Shown here one piece after another: positions 27,364-35,944 of a stretch of DNA of 64,000 nt; the first letter of the stretch is position 1; each line of letters starts with the position of its first letter. Under the pieces are notes generated by a model. The model was not told where the DNA came from, ran no database searches, and worked only from the letters and a program-made list of their open reading frames with translations. Where the stretch lies: assembly GCF_001042905.1 (NCBI RefSeq), contig NZ_JYLB01000009.1:230615-294614 (forward strand), written 5' to 3'. Position numbers and translations under genes: made by a program. The DNA is from Pseudomonas lini. Lineage in GTDB: Bacteria; Pseudomonadota; Gammaproteobacteria; Pseudomonadales; Pseudomonadaceae.

Positions 27364-27857
27364 ACGTAGCCCTCGAGCAATTTGGCAACGCCGGCAGGCT
27401 GCACATCACCGAATGTATCGTCGTCGATCATCAACGCCGGCGCCTTGTCGCAGTTGCCGAGGCAGCAGACCGGCAGCAGGGTAAAACGACCGTCGGCGGT
27501 GGTCTGACCCAGGCCGATGCCCAGATTGCTCTGGATTTCGCTGACTACCGATTCATGGCCGCCGATGTAGCAGACCATGCTGTCGCAGACGCGAATGATG
27601 TGACGGCCGACCGGCTGACGGAAGATCTGGCTATAGAACGTCGCCACCCCTTCAACGTCGCTGGCCGGGATGCCGAGGATCTCGCCGATGGCGTAGAGCG
27701 CGCCGTCAGGCACCCAGCCACGTTCCTTCTGGACGATCTTCAGGGCTTCGATCGACGCCGCGCGCGGGTCTTCGTAGTGATGCAGCTCGTGCTCGATGGC
27801 CGAGCGCTCGGTTTCGCTCAGGGCGAAACGGTCTGTCTGGATAAGCGGGCTGTTCAT
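27360..27857 (-). CDS. nuoE: NADH-quinone oxidoreductase subunit E (2Fe-2S)
   Basis: A 165-residue thioredoxin-like subunit with cluster N1a. The four ligands appear as CDSMVC and CCLGNC. It forms the NADH dehydrogenase module with NuoF and NuoG. It starts 2 bases after the nuoCD stop. Confidence 0.96.
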   Translation of the reverse strand: MNSPLIQTDRFALSETERSAIEHELHHYEDPRAASIEALKIVQKERGWVPDGALYAIGEILGIPASDVEGVATFYSQIFRQPVGRHIIRVCDSMVCYIGGHESVVSEIQSNLGIGLGQTTADGRFTLLPVCCLGNCDKAPALMIDDDTFGDVQPAGVAKLLEGYV

Positions 27858-27859
27858 GC

Positions 27860-29644
27860 TTAGCGGTCCACGTCGGCCATAACGAAATCGATACTACCCA
27901 GGTACGCGATCAAGTCCGCGACCATGCTGCCTTTGATCACCGAAGGGATCTGCTGCAGGTGCGGGAAGCTTGGAGTACGAATCCGGGTGCGGTAGCTCAT
28001 GGTGCCGCCATCGCTCGTCAGGTAATAACTGTTGATGCCCTTGGTCGCTTCGATCATCTGGAAGGATTCGTTGGCCGGCATGACCGGGCCCCACGAAACT
28101 TGCAGGAAGTGCGTGATCAGGGTCTCGATGTGTTGCAGCGTGCGCTCTTTTGGTGGCGGCGTGGTCAGCGGGTGATCCGCCTTGTACGGGCCTTCCGGCA
28201 TGTTGCGCATGCACTGCTCGATGATCTTGAGGCTCTGGCGCATTTCTTCGACGCGAACGATGCAACGGTCGTAGGCATCGCCATTGGCCGCCAGCGGCAC
28301 TTCGAATTCGAAGTTCTCGTAACCGGAGTACGGGCGAGCTTTACGCAGGTCGAAATCGCAACCGGTCGAACGCAGGCCGGCACCGGTGACGCCCCATTCC
28401 AGGGCTTCTTTGGTGTTGTAGGCGGCGACGCCGATGGTCCGGCCACGCAGGATGCTGTTGTCCAGTGCGGCTTTCTGGTATTCGTCCAGACGCTTTGGCA
28501 TCCACTCGACGAAATCCTTGACCAGTTTTTCCCAGCCGCGCGGCAGGTCGTGAGCGACGCCACCGATGCGGTACCAGGCCGGGTGCAGACGGAAACCGGT
28601 GATGGCTTCGATCACCGTGTACGCCTTCTGGCGGTCGGTGAAGGTGAAGAACACCGGGGTCATGGCGCCGACGTCCTGGATGTAAGTACCCAGGAACAGC
28701 AGGTGGCTGGTGATCCGGAAGAACTCGGCCATCATGATGCGGATGACGTCGACCTTCTCGGGCACCTTGATGCCGGCCAGTTTCTCGACCGAGAGCACGT
28801 ACGGCAGGTTGTTCATCACGCCGCCGAGGTAGTCGATACGGTCGGTGTACGGAATGAAGCTGTGCCAGGACTGACGCTCGGCCATCTTCTCGGCACCACG
28901 GTGGTGGTAACCGACGTCCGGTACGCAGTCGACGATCTCTTCACCGTCCAGCTGCAGGATGATGCGGAACGCACCGTGCGCCGAAGGGTGGTTAGGGCCG
29001 AGGTTGAGGAACATGTAGTCCTCGTTCGCACCGGAGCGCTTCATGCCCCAGTCTTCAGGCTTGAAGCGCGCGGCTTCTTCCTCAAGTTGTTGCTTGGCCA
29101 GGGTCAGGCTGAACGGGTCGAACTCGGTGGCACGGGCGGGGAAGTCCTTGCGCAGCGGGTGACCTTCCCAGGTCGGCGGCATCATGATGCGGGTCAGGTG
29201 CGGGTGACCGGCAAAGTTGATGCCGTACATGTCCCACACTTCACGCTCGTACCAGTTGGCGTTGGGCCAGAGACCGGTAACGGTCGGCACGCTGAGGTCG
29301 CTCTCGGACAAGGCGACCTTGATCATTACGTCACTATTACGCTCGATCGACATCAAGTGATAAAACACAGTGAAGTCGGCGCCGCTTGGCAGCCCTTGAC
29401 GCTTGGTGCGCAGACGCTCGTCCACGCCGTGCAGGTCATAGAGCATGACGTACGGCTTGGGCAGGTTGCGCAGGAAGGTCAGGACTTCGACGAGTTTGGC
29501 GCGGGCAACCCAAAGCACCGGCATGCCGGTGCGGGTCGGCTGGGCGGTGAACGCCTCCGGGCCAAAACGATTGTTCAGTTCGACGACCACATCCTGGTCG
29601 TCTGCCTTATAAGGCGGGATGTACAGAGCACTGCCTGTAGTCAT
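27860..29644 (-). CDS. nuoCD: NADH-quinone oxidoreductase subunit C/D, fused
   Basis: A 594-residue fusion: residues about 1-185 are NuoC (30 kDa subunit; WYEREVWDMYGINFAGHPHL), and about 210-594 are NuoD (49 kDa subunit, hydrogenase-like fold; GPNHPSAHGAFRIILQLDGE, with the quinone-site His). Fusion of these two subunits is usual in gammaproteobacteria including E. coli. There is a 72-base gap to nuoB. Confidence 0.97.
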   Translation of the reverse strand: MTTGSALYIPPYKADDQDVVVELNNRFGPEAFTAQPTRTGMPVLWVARAKLVEVLTFLRNLPKPYVMLYDLHGVDERLRTKRQGLPSGADFTVFYHLMSIERNSDVMIKVALSESDLSVPTVTGLWPNANWYEREVWDMYGINFAGHPHLTRIMMPPTWEGHPLRKDFPARATEFDPFSLTLAKQQLEEEAARFKPEDWGMKRSGANEDYMFLNLGPNHPSAHGAFRIILQLDGEEIVDCVPDVGYHHRGAEKMAERQSWHSFIPYTDRIDYLGGVMNNLPYVLSVEKLAGIKVPEKVDVIRIMMAEFFRITSHLLFLGTYIQDVGAMTPVFFTFTDRQKAYTVIEAITGFRLHPAWYRIGGVAHDLPRGWEKLVKDFVEWMPKRLDEYQKAALDNSILRGRTIGVAAYNTKEALEWGVTGAGLRSTGCDFDLRKARPYSGYENFEFEVPLAANGDAYDRCIVRVEEMRQSLKIIEQCMRNMPEGPYKADHPLTTPPPKERTLQHIETLITHFLQVSWGPVMPANESFQMIEATKGINSYYLTSDGGTMSYRTRIRTPSFPHLQQIPSVIKGSMVADLIAYLGSIDFVMADVDR

Positions 29645-29716
29645 GGTTATTTATCGCTTTCGGTCAACGTAAAGAATGAAGCCAGTTTCTCGTTTCTTTG
29701 TAAGAACAGATCTGGA

Positions 29717-30391
29717 TCAGACTTCGTCGGGGCTGCGCAGGTTGGTGACTGCGATTCGCTGTTCGCGGCGCTGTTCCTTTTGCGAAGGCATCTCGGCGCG
29801 GTACACGCCTTGATCGCCGACGACCCAGGAAAGTGGGCGACGCTCCTGTCCAATCGACTCTTGCAAGAGCATCAAGCCTTGCAGAAAAGCTTCAGGGCGG
29901 GGCGGGCAGCCAGGCACGTAGACGTCCACGGGCAGGAACTTGTCCACCCCTTGAACGACGGAGTAGATGTCGTACATGCCACCGGAGTTGGCGCACGAAC
30001 CCATGGAGATGACCCATTTAGGCTCGAGCATTTGCTCGTAGAGACGCTGAATGATCGGCGCCATCTTGATGAAGCAGGTACCGGCGATAACCATGAAATC
30101 CGCCTGACGCGGCGATGCCCGGATGACCTCGGCGCCAAAGCGCGCGATGTCGTGGGGCGCCGTGAAGGCGGTGGTCATTTCCACGTAGCAGCACGAAAGA
30201 CCGAAGTTATACGGCCACAGGGAGTTCTTGCGCCCCCAGTTGATCGTGCCGTTGAGCACGTCTTCGAGCTTGCCCATGAAAATGTTTTTGTGGACTTGAT
30301 CTTCTAACGGATCGGAAACGGTTTCCCGTTTGCCAATCGGATACTGCTCGTTAGGAGCATCGGGGTCGATCCTGGTGAGATTGTATTGCAT
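29717..30391 (-). CDS. nuoB: NADH-quinone oxidoreductase subunit B (cluster N2)
   Basis: A 224-residue subunit carrying the terminal 4Fe-4S cluster N2 next to the quinone. The tandem cysteines are in GLSCCYVEM, with the others in ISMGSCANSGGMYD and YVPGCPPRPE. I chose the ATG at 30391, which has GAGG in front and gives MQYNLTRIDPD, matching E. coli. A TTG two codons earlier is not needed. Confidence 0.97.
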   Translation of the reverse strand: MQYNLTRIDPDAPNEQYPIGKRETVSDPLEDQVHKNIFMGKLEDVLNGTINWGRKNSLWPYNFGLSCCYVEMTTAFTAPHDIARFGAEVIRASPRQADFMVIAGTCFIKMAPIIQRLYEQMLEPKWVISMGSCANSGGMYDIYSVVQGVDKFLPVDVYVPGCPPRPEAFLQGLMLLQESIGQERRPLSWVVGDQGVYRAEMPSQKEQRREQRIAVTNLRSPDEV

Positions 30392-30401
30392 TGCCAAAGC
30401 C

Positions 30402-30815
30402 TCATTGTTTCAGCTTCGCTTGCCGCTTACGACGAGCTTCCGGAGCCCAGTCAAGGGCGCCCACTCGGAATAGGTAGACAAGGCCTGCCAACAGAATTGC
30501 TATGAAAACGAGAGCTTCGACGAATCCGGTCCAGCCGCTTTCGCGGACGGACACAGACCAGGCAAAGAGAAAAAGGGCTTCGATATCGAAGATCACGAAG
30601 AGCATCGCGACCAGATAGAATTTGGCTGAGAGCCGCAAGCGGGCGCCACCGGTAGGTAGCATGCCGGACTCGAACGGTTCGTTTTTGCTGCGACCCCAGG
30701 CTTTTGACCCGAGGAGGCTGGATACGCCGAGCATGAAGGCGCAAAGGCCGCCGACACCCAGAAGGAAAATGGCAAAGCCCCAGTTGTGGGCCATGAGTCC
30801 GGTCGCTTCGGGCAT
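30402..30815 (-). CDS. nuoA: NADH-quinone oxidoreductase subunit A
   Basis: A 137-residue membrane subunit with three hydrophobic segments. The conserved loop KNEPFESGMLPTGGARLRLS and FDIEALFLFAW are present. The ATG at 30815 gives MPEATGLMAHNWGF. It is the first gene of the operon, and 640 bases separate it from aceA. Confidence 0.95.
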   Translation of the reverse strand: MPEATGLMAHNWGFAIFLLGVGGLCAFMLGVSSLLGSKAWGRSKNEPFESGMLPTGGARLRLSAKFYLVAMLFVIFDIEALFLFAWSVSVRESGWTGFVEALVFIAILLAGLVYLFRVGALDWAPEARRKRQAKLKQ

Positions 30816-31051
30816 GCTGGTAATCCTTAACAGAGAGCAAAGGTCTCTGAGCTTGAAAAGAAACAAAGCAGTGACGATATGTCGCAGCAATCAATCGCGG
30901 TGATTTTATGGCTAAACACCGAGCAAGTAAAATTCAGATAGCGAAATTATTTACAAGAATAAGGACATAGCGTGCCTCCAAAGCCCTGTAGCCCATGCCG
31001 CTCGGGCATTAGCGGGGGTTTCGTCAAATATGTTTTGTAGGGAATGTAACG

Positions 31052-31083
31052 AACATAGTTGCCGCTAAATGATAATCAATATT
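31052..31083 (-). promoter_or_regulatory. Candidate promoter overlapped by a Fur-box-like sequence, upstream of nuoA
   Basis: On the minus strand TTGATT and TATGTT are 16 bases apart (31074-31079 and 31052-31057). The -35 overlaps AATGATAATCAATATT (31068-31083), which matches 14 of 16 bases in positions 4-19 of the 19-base Fur consensus; the first three bases do not match. The start point would be about 230 bases before nuoA. The stretch from here to nuoA holds no gene that I can see. Confidence 0.4.
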
Positions 31084-31239
31084 ATTTGACGCGATTTTCA
31101 AACTGTTTAACGGGGGAGTGGCTGGGAAGTTGTCTTATATGCGCGTTACTGCAAGTAGCGAGCACGGTCGTTTTACCTGATTTTCCGGGCCGTGAAACTG
31201 CTCTGGATCAATGTTTTTGCCCGAGCTGCCGCTGACCCT

Positions 31240-31333
31240 GTAGGAGCTGACGAGTGAAGCGAGGCTGCGATCTTTTGACTTTGTTGCTTGGAGGCAAGAT
31301 CAAAAGATCGCAGTCTGCGGCAGCTCCTACAGG
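31240..31333. repeat. REP pair (REPIN), GTAGGAGCTG family, left arm variant
   Basis: The right arm is standard; the left arm reads GTAGGAGCTGACGAGTGAAG, then CGAGGCTGCGATCTTTTGA, a longer variant with altered hairpin sequence. Confidence 0.85.
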
Positions 31334-31361
31334 GGATTGCGATGGCCGAAAAATCGCAGGC

Positions 31362-31391
31362 AAAAAAAACGCCCCGAACCAGTCGGGGCGT
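31362..31391 (-). terminator. Intrinsic terminator of aceA
   Basis: On the minus strand CGCCCCGACTGGTTCGGGGCG is followed by eight Ts, about 70 bases after the aceA stop. Confidence 0.92.
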
Positions 31392-31458
31392 CAGATGAGC
31401 GGCTTTGCGGTTAGCTTTTTATTCGGTCCGCAAGGGCCGTTTGCTTAAGCGAAGCAGA

Positions 31459-32784
31459 TCAGTGGAACTGTTCTTCTTCGGTCGAACCGGTCAGCGCGGT
31501 CACCGAGGACGTGCCACCTTGAATCACGGTGGTCATGTCGTCGAAGTAGCCGGTGCCCACTTCCTGCTGGTGAGCCACGAAGGTGTAACCCTTGGCAGCG
31601 TCAGCGAACTCTTGCTCTTGCAGCTTCACGTAGGCAGTCATGTCGTTGCGGGCGTAGTCGTGCGCCAGGTTGAACATGCTGTGCCACATGTTGTGAATGC
31701 CGGCCAGGGTGATGAACTGGTGCTTGTAACCCATGGCGGACAGTTCGCGCTGGAACTTGGCGATGGTCGCATCGTCCAGGTTTTTCTTCCAGTTGAAGGA
31801 AGGCGAGCAGTTGTACGACAGCAGTTGGTCCGGGTATTCCTTTTTGATCGCTTCAGCGAAGCGACGAGCCTCGTCCAGATCCGGCTTGGCGGTTTCGCAC
31901 CAGATCAGGTCGGCGAACGGTGCGTAGGCCAGGCCACGAGCGATGGCCTGGTCGAGACCGGCGCGCACTTTGTAGAAGCCTTCCTGGGTACGTTCGCCAG
32001 TCACGAATGGCTGGTCGTACGGGTCGCAATCGGACGTCAGCAAGTCGGCTGCGTTAGCGTCGGTACGGGCCAGGATGATGGTCGGTGTACCGGCAACGTC
32101 AGCTGCCAGACGAGCAGCGGTCAGCTTCTGCACTGCTTCCTGGGTAGGAACCAGTACCTTGCCGCCCATGTGGCCGCATTTTTTCACGGAAGCCAGTTGG
32201 TCTTCGAAGTGAACGCCGGCGGCGCCTGCTTCGATCATGCTCTTCATCAGCTCGTAGGCGTTCAGTACGCCACCGAAACCGGCTTCAGCGTCAGCCACGA
32301 TCGGAGCGAAGTAGTCGATGTAACCTTCGTCGCCCGGGTTCTTGCCGGCTTTCCACTGGATCTGGTCAGCGCGACGGAACGAGTTGTTGATGCGCTTGAC
32401 CACGGTCGGAACCGAATCCACCGGGTACAGCGACTGATCCGGGTACATCGATTCGGCGGAGTTGTTGTCCGCAGCCACTTGCCAGCCCGACAGGTAGATC
32501 GCCTGGATACCGGCTTTGACTTGTTGCACAGCCTGGCCGCCGGTCAGGGCGCCCATGCAGTTGACGAAATCTTTCTCAGGGCGGAAGGACGGCTTGGCAC
32601 CCTGGGTTACCAGGTTCCAAAGCTTGTCGGCGCCCATTTTTGCAAAGGTGTGCTCAGGTTGAACCGAGCCACGCAGACGGACGACGTCAGCAGCGGAGTA
32701 ATTGCGTGTCACGCCTTTCCAGCGCGGGTTTTCAGCCCAATCTTTTTCGAGGGCTGCAATTTGCTGTTCGCGTGTCAGTGCCAT
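31459..32784 (-). CDS. aceA: Isocitrate lyase
   Basis: A 441-residue enzyme splitting isocitrate into glyoxylate and succinate, first step of the glyoxylate shunt, needed for growth on acetate and fatty acids. The catalytic KKCGH motif is at 201-205. The length is the E. coli-like short form (about 434), not the longer type of roughly 530 residues also known in Pseudomonas. ATG at 32784 follows GAGG with 9 bases spacing. It is transcribed alone. Malate synthase is not in the window. It competes for isocitrate with the two dehydrogenases encoded at 39.9-43.9 kb. Confidence 0.95.
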   Translation of the reverse strand: MALTREQQIAALEKDWAENPRWKGVTRNYSAADVVRLRGSVQPEHTFAKMGADKLWNLVTQGAKPSFRPEKDFVNCMGALTGGQAVQQVKAGIQAIYLSGWQVAADNNSAESMYPDQSLYPVDSVPTVVKRINNSFRRADQIQWKAGKNPGDEGYIDYFAPIVADAEAGFGGVLNAYELMKSMIEAGAAGVHFEDQLASVKKCGHMGGKVLVPTQEAVQKLTAARLAADVAGTPTIILARTDANAADLLTSDCDPYDQPFVTGERTQEGFYKVRAGLDQAIARGLAYAPFADLIWCETAKPDLDEARRFAEAIKKEYPDQLLSYNCSPSFNWKKNLDDATIAKFQRELSAMGYKHQFITLAGIHNMWHSMFNLAHDYARNDMTAYVKLQEQEFADAAKGYTFVAHQQEVGTGYFDDMTTVIQGGTSSVTALTGSTEEEQFH

Positions 32785-33294
32785 GGGGATAAACCTCGTC
32801 GCGTCTTTAATCGAAAGTGGTTCTGGGTGGACAATTCCTGCGTGCCAAATACGCATTTCAAAGGGGCGTAAAAGGCTGCTCGCTGACCAGAAGCTTAGGC
32901 GGTCAAGTCGGGTTCGGCGGGGATGGCGACGGGATGAACGATGGGCTCGAGGGGAAGTGAGCAGGTAAGGGCGAACTGGCGAGCGCATTCAGGCGTCGTG
33001 GGCCTTGGTGCGAACTTCAGTGTGGAGCCGGGTTACCTAATTACGCTTCCGTCCCTCGGGACAACTTCGTTCCAGTCGGCAACCTCGTCAAACACACCTT
33101 GTGGGCGGTACAGACACGAATCGGCTCGCGGGGTAGGTGCGAACAGCGACTCGAAAGCCCTTGCCAGGGCCTCTGATTAGCGGGAGCGAGGCCATCATGC
33201 CTTTGCTTTTTTGGCTCGTCAAACGTTTTGTAGTGCTTTTTTTCAAGCACTACATCTTTGGTCTAATACGACTAATCAGTCAGTTTTTGGTGCT
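32785..33294. other. Long intergenic region upstream of aceA
   Basis: About 510 bases without a convincing gene. A candidate minus-strand promoter is TTGACG (33217-33222) with CATGAT (33194-33199), 17 bases apart, which would give aceA a leader of about 400 bases. A 9-base inverted repeat, GTAGTGCTT/AAGCACTAC with a 6-base loop (33230-33253), lies just upstream of it. Confidence 0.4.
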
Positions 33295-34056
33295 TTAGTC
33301 CAACGTATCGACTTTCACTCGCAGAGTCATGTCATCCCGGCCCTGAGTCGAGTAGCTGCGGTTCAGGCCCTGTTTGTCGGCCTGAGTCTGGCGATTTACG
33401 CCGGCCAGGGTGATCCACTCGCCCAGTCGGCCGCTGACAGTTGTGTCGGTACTTTGCACGTTCACTACATCGGGACGTTCCTGGCTCATCCGGTCACGGT
33501 TGGTACTGATTGCCAGATGAACGATGTCGCCGGTGACGCTCGCGGTGACGTAGAAGCCTTGGGTGACGTTGCGGTATTCAGTTTGGCTGCGCAGGTCGCC
33601 ATAGCTGTCGGTCTGGGTGCTGGTCAGCGGCACGCTCTGGCCGACCAGGATCAGCGCCGGTGTGCCTTCGCTGGCCTGAACCTGCTGGATACCACCTTCA
33701 CGGCTGTCGGTGCTGCGGTTGATGATACGAGTCTGGCTCGGCTTGGCACCGTTCACCGAGTAACCCTGATCGCCCTGGAAGTTGTTTTCGTTGGTGTCGA
33801 CGGTGATCAGCAAGCGCTTGGCGGCCACGTCGAGTTGGCTGATCAAGGCCTTGAGTTCGTCGATCTTGCGCTGTTCTGCGTTGACGATCAGCTGATTGCC
33901 ATAGGCGCTGACCTGACCGTCCTTGCCGATGAAATTCTGCGCCACCGGCAGCAGATCAGCGCTGGTGCGATAGTTCAGGGGCACGATCTCGGTGGCGGCC
34001 ATGACCGAAAAACTGCAGGTCAGCAGCAGCGTGGTGAGCAGGGTGCGTAGGGACAT
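33295..34056 (-). CDS. Orphan secretin-domain periplasmic protein
   Basis: A 253-residue protein with a signal peptide (cleavage probable after SVMA, residue 20). Residues about 22-85 resemble the short secretin N domain (IVPLNYRTSADLLPVAQNFI; QLIVNAEQRKIDELKALISQ). The rest resembles part of a secretin core (VGQSVPLTSTQTDSYG; TEYRNVTQGFYVTASV; STDTTVSGRLGEWITLAGVN). It is far shorter than true secretins (500 or more residues), and no type II, III or IV pilus genes are nearby. Function unknown. Confidence 0.75.
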   Translation of the reverse strand: MSLRTLLTTLLLTCSFSVMAATEIVPLNYRTSADLLPVAQNFIGKDGQVSAYGNQLIVNAEQRKIDELKALISQLDVAAKRLLITVDTNENNFQGDQGYSVNGAKPSQTRIINRSTDSREGGIQQVQASEGTPALILVGQSVPLTSTQTDSYGDLRSQTEYRNVTQGFYVTASVTGDIVHLAISTNRDRMSQERPDVVNVQSTDTTVSGRLGEWITLAGVNRQTQADKQGLNRSYSTQGRDDMTLRVKVDTLD

Positions 34057-34136
34057 ATCCGTTATCTCCGGCCTTTAAAGTCTTGATATTGCCAGTTTGT
34101 CGGCCCGCAGTGGGGCAAGTTGAATCGTAGACAGCA

Positions 34137-34170
34137 AAACGCCCCGGCATCGAGGATGGCGGGGCGTTTT
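34137..34170 (-). terminator. Intrinsic terminator after the roxA-GNAT pair
   Basis: AAAACGCCCC and GGGGCGTTTT pair around about 14 bases; symmetrical, so it may work in both directions. Confidence 0.75.
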
Positions 34171-34190
34171 GTGGTGTTCTTGAGATTGCT

Positions 34191-34257
34191 ATCGCGGGCA
34201 AGCCCGCTCCCACAGGGATCACGCTGAGCCTGTGGGAGCCGGGCTTGCCCGCGATGG
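34191..34257. repeat. REP pair (REPIN), GTGGGAGCGGGCTTGCCCGCG family
   Basis: ATCGCGGGCAAGCCCGCTCC and its complement with one extra C, spacer about 15 bases, downstream of the acetyltransferase gene. Confidence 0.88.
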
Positions 34258-34270
34258 CTGCACCTCGGTA

Positions 34271-34696
34271 TCAAGCGGAGTGACGCACCATGTCCACATG
34301 CGGAATCCCGGCTTCCAGGAATTCCTCACTGACCATGCTGAAACCCAAGCGCTCATAGAACGCCGTGGCCTGCACTTGCGCGCTCAGCATCTGCTGCTTC
34401 AGTCCGCGTTCCTCGGCTTCACCGATCACCGCTTGCATCAGCGCATCGCCGACTTTCAAGCCGCGCCAGTCCTTCAGTACCGACACCCGGCCAATGTGGC
34501 CATCTGGCAACAGTCGAGCGGTGCCGATCGGAAAGTCGCCTTCAAAGGCCAGAAAGTGGACTGCCGTTGCGTCATCAGCATCCCATTCCAGCTCAGGCGG
34601 AACGGATTGCTCGGCGATGAACACCGTCTCACGAATGCGCCGGATCTCGGCGTTGTCCTTTTGCCAGTCTGCGACACGTACGTGAATTTTATTCAT
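34271..34696 (-). CDS. GNAT family N-acetyltransferase
   Basis: A 141-residue single-domain acetyltransferase. The acetyl-CoA loop region is GRVSVLKDWRGLKVGDALMQ near residues 69-88, and the C-terminal FYERLGFSMVSEEFLEAGIPH is typical of the ElaA/YjcF-like branch. The substrate is unknown. The ATG at 34696 lies inside the end of roxA (8-base overlap, ATGAATAA), so translation is probably coupled. Confidence 0.88.
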   Translation of the reverse strand: MNKIHVRVADWQKDNAEIRRIRETVFIAEQSVPPELEWDADDATAVHFLAFEGDFPIGTARLLPDGHIGRVSVLKDWRGLKVGDALMQAVIGEAEERGLKQQMLSAQVQATAFYERLGFSMVSEEFLEAGIPHVDMVRHSA

Positions 34697-35858
34697 CAGC
34701 AAACCCCAGGCTGCCTTGCTTGACCAGCTCGCACAGCAGGCCGCGACCGTCTTCGTCGTTCAGCCAGTCACCGAGGTTGTCGGTGTGCAGGGCGTCGGCG
34801 GCGCAGATCAGTTTCAGCAGCTCGCGCAGTTTGCCCGGCAGGTAACGGCTCTGGCCGCTGGCGAACAGCAGCAGGTCGTCATCGACTTCGGACCAGGCCA
34901 TGCGCGCGCTCGGGTTGCGGATCAGCACGGCGCCTTGTTCAAGGCTGGCGAGGAAGTCTTCTTCTTCGACTTCTTCCGGGCCGACGACCAGCTCCGGGTA
35001 GCGCGGCTCGGTCATGTACTGGCCGAACCAGGTCAGCAGCAGGCGCTCATCGCTCATGTGCTCGGCCAGCAACGCTTTCAGGCGATCAAGGGCGTCGTGC
35101 TGAATCTGGTGCGGATCGACCGCCGGCAATGCGTCGGCATCGGTGTAGCGCTCTTCATCGGTCAGGAACTGGCTGAGGAAGTCGGTGAAGTGAGTCAGCA
35201 CTTCAGAGGCGCTCGGGGCGCGGAAGCCGACCGAGTAGGTCATGCAGTCATCCACCGCAACGCCGCAATGGGCCAGGCGTGGCGGCAGATACAGCATGTC
35301 GCCCGGTTCCAGAACCCACTCATCGGTGGCTTCGAAATCAGCGAGGATGCGCAGGTCCGCGTGCGGCAGCAGCTTGCTCTCGGCATCGCACATCTGGCCG
35401 ATTTTCCAGTTGCGCTTGCCGTGGCCTTGCAGCAGGAACACGTCGTAGTTATCGAAGTGCGGACCCACGCTGCCACCCGGGGCGGCAAAGCTGATCATCA
35501 CGTCGTCGACGCGCCAGCTCGGCAGGAAGCGGAAGTTTTCCAGCAGTTCGCTGACTTCCGGCACGAATTGGTCGACCGCTTGCACCAGCAGCGTCCAGTC
35601 GCGTTCCGGCAGTTTGCTGAATTCGTCTTCGGCGAACGGGCCGCGGCGCAATTCCCAAGGGCGCTCGCCGTGCTCGATCACCAGGCGCGACTCGACTTCT
35701 TCTTCCAGCGCCAGGCCGGCCAGTTCGTCGGCGTCGATCGGGCTTTCGAAATCAGGAATCGCCTGGCGGATCAGCAGGGGTTTTTTCTGCCAGTAGTCGC
35801 GCAGGAATTCGCGCGCCGTGATGCCGCCCAGAAGTTGAAGAGGAATGTCAGGATTCAT
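34689..35858 (-). CDS. roxA: Ribosomal protein uL16 3-hydroxylase RoxA (JmjC)
   Basis: A 389-residue Fe(II)/2-oxoglutarate oxygenase of the cupin fold, homologue of E. coli YcfD, which hydroxylates Arg81 of ribosomal protein uL16. The iron ligands are His134 and Asp136 (GPHFDNYDVF) and His197 (PPRLAHCGVAV). The C-terminal half supplies dimerisation and winged-helix parts. ATG at 35858 is in front of MNPDIPLQLLGG. In E. coli the gene lies near purB (with phoPQ between); here roxA and purB are neighbours in the same direction, separated by the purB terminator. Confidence 0.93.
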   Translation of the reverse strand: MNPDIPLQLLGGITAREFLRDYWQKKPLLIRQAIPDFESPIDADELAGLALEEEVESRLVIEHGERPWELRRGPFAEDEFSKLPERDWTLLVQAVDQFVPEVSELLENFRFLPSWRVDDVMISFAAPGGSVGPHFDNYDVFLLQGHGKRNWKIGQMCDAESKLLPHADLRILADFEATDEWVLEPGDMLYLPPRLAHCGVAVDDCMTYSVGFRAPSASEVLTHFTDFLSQFLTDEERYTDADALPAVDPHQIQHDALDRLKALLAEHMSDERLLLTWFGQYMTEPRYPELVVGPEEVEEEDFLASLEQGAVLIRNPSARMAWSEVDDDLLLFASGQSRYLPGKLRELLKLICAADALHTDNLGDWLNDEDGRGLLCELVKQGSLGFADE

Positions 35859-35896
35859 GTGTAACCTATTGAAAAAAAGCACTTTTCAGACGGGAA

Positions 35897-35923
35897 TAAA
35901 AACGCCCGGCGCTGCCGGGCGTC
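35897..35923 (-). terminator. Intrinsic terminator of purB
   Basis: On the minus strand GACGCCCGGCAGCGCCGGGC is followed by GTTTTTATT, about 20 bases after the purB stop. Confidence 0.9.
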
Positions 35924-35944
35924 TCAAACGGGTAGAGCGGTCGA

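Noticed and set aside
31084..31240. A PrrF-like iron-responsive small RNA next to the Fur-box-like site
   Set aside because: No T-rich terminator hairpin and none of the sequence I remember from PrrF RNAs is present on either strand.
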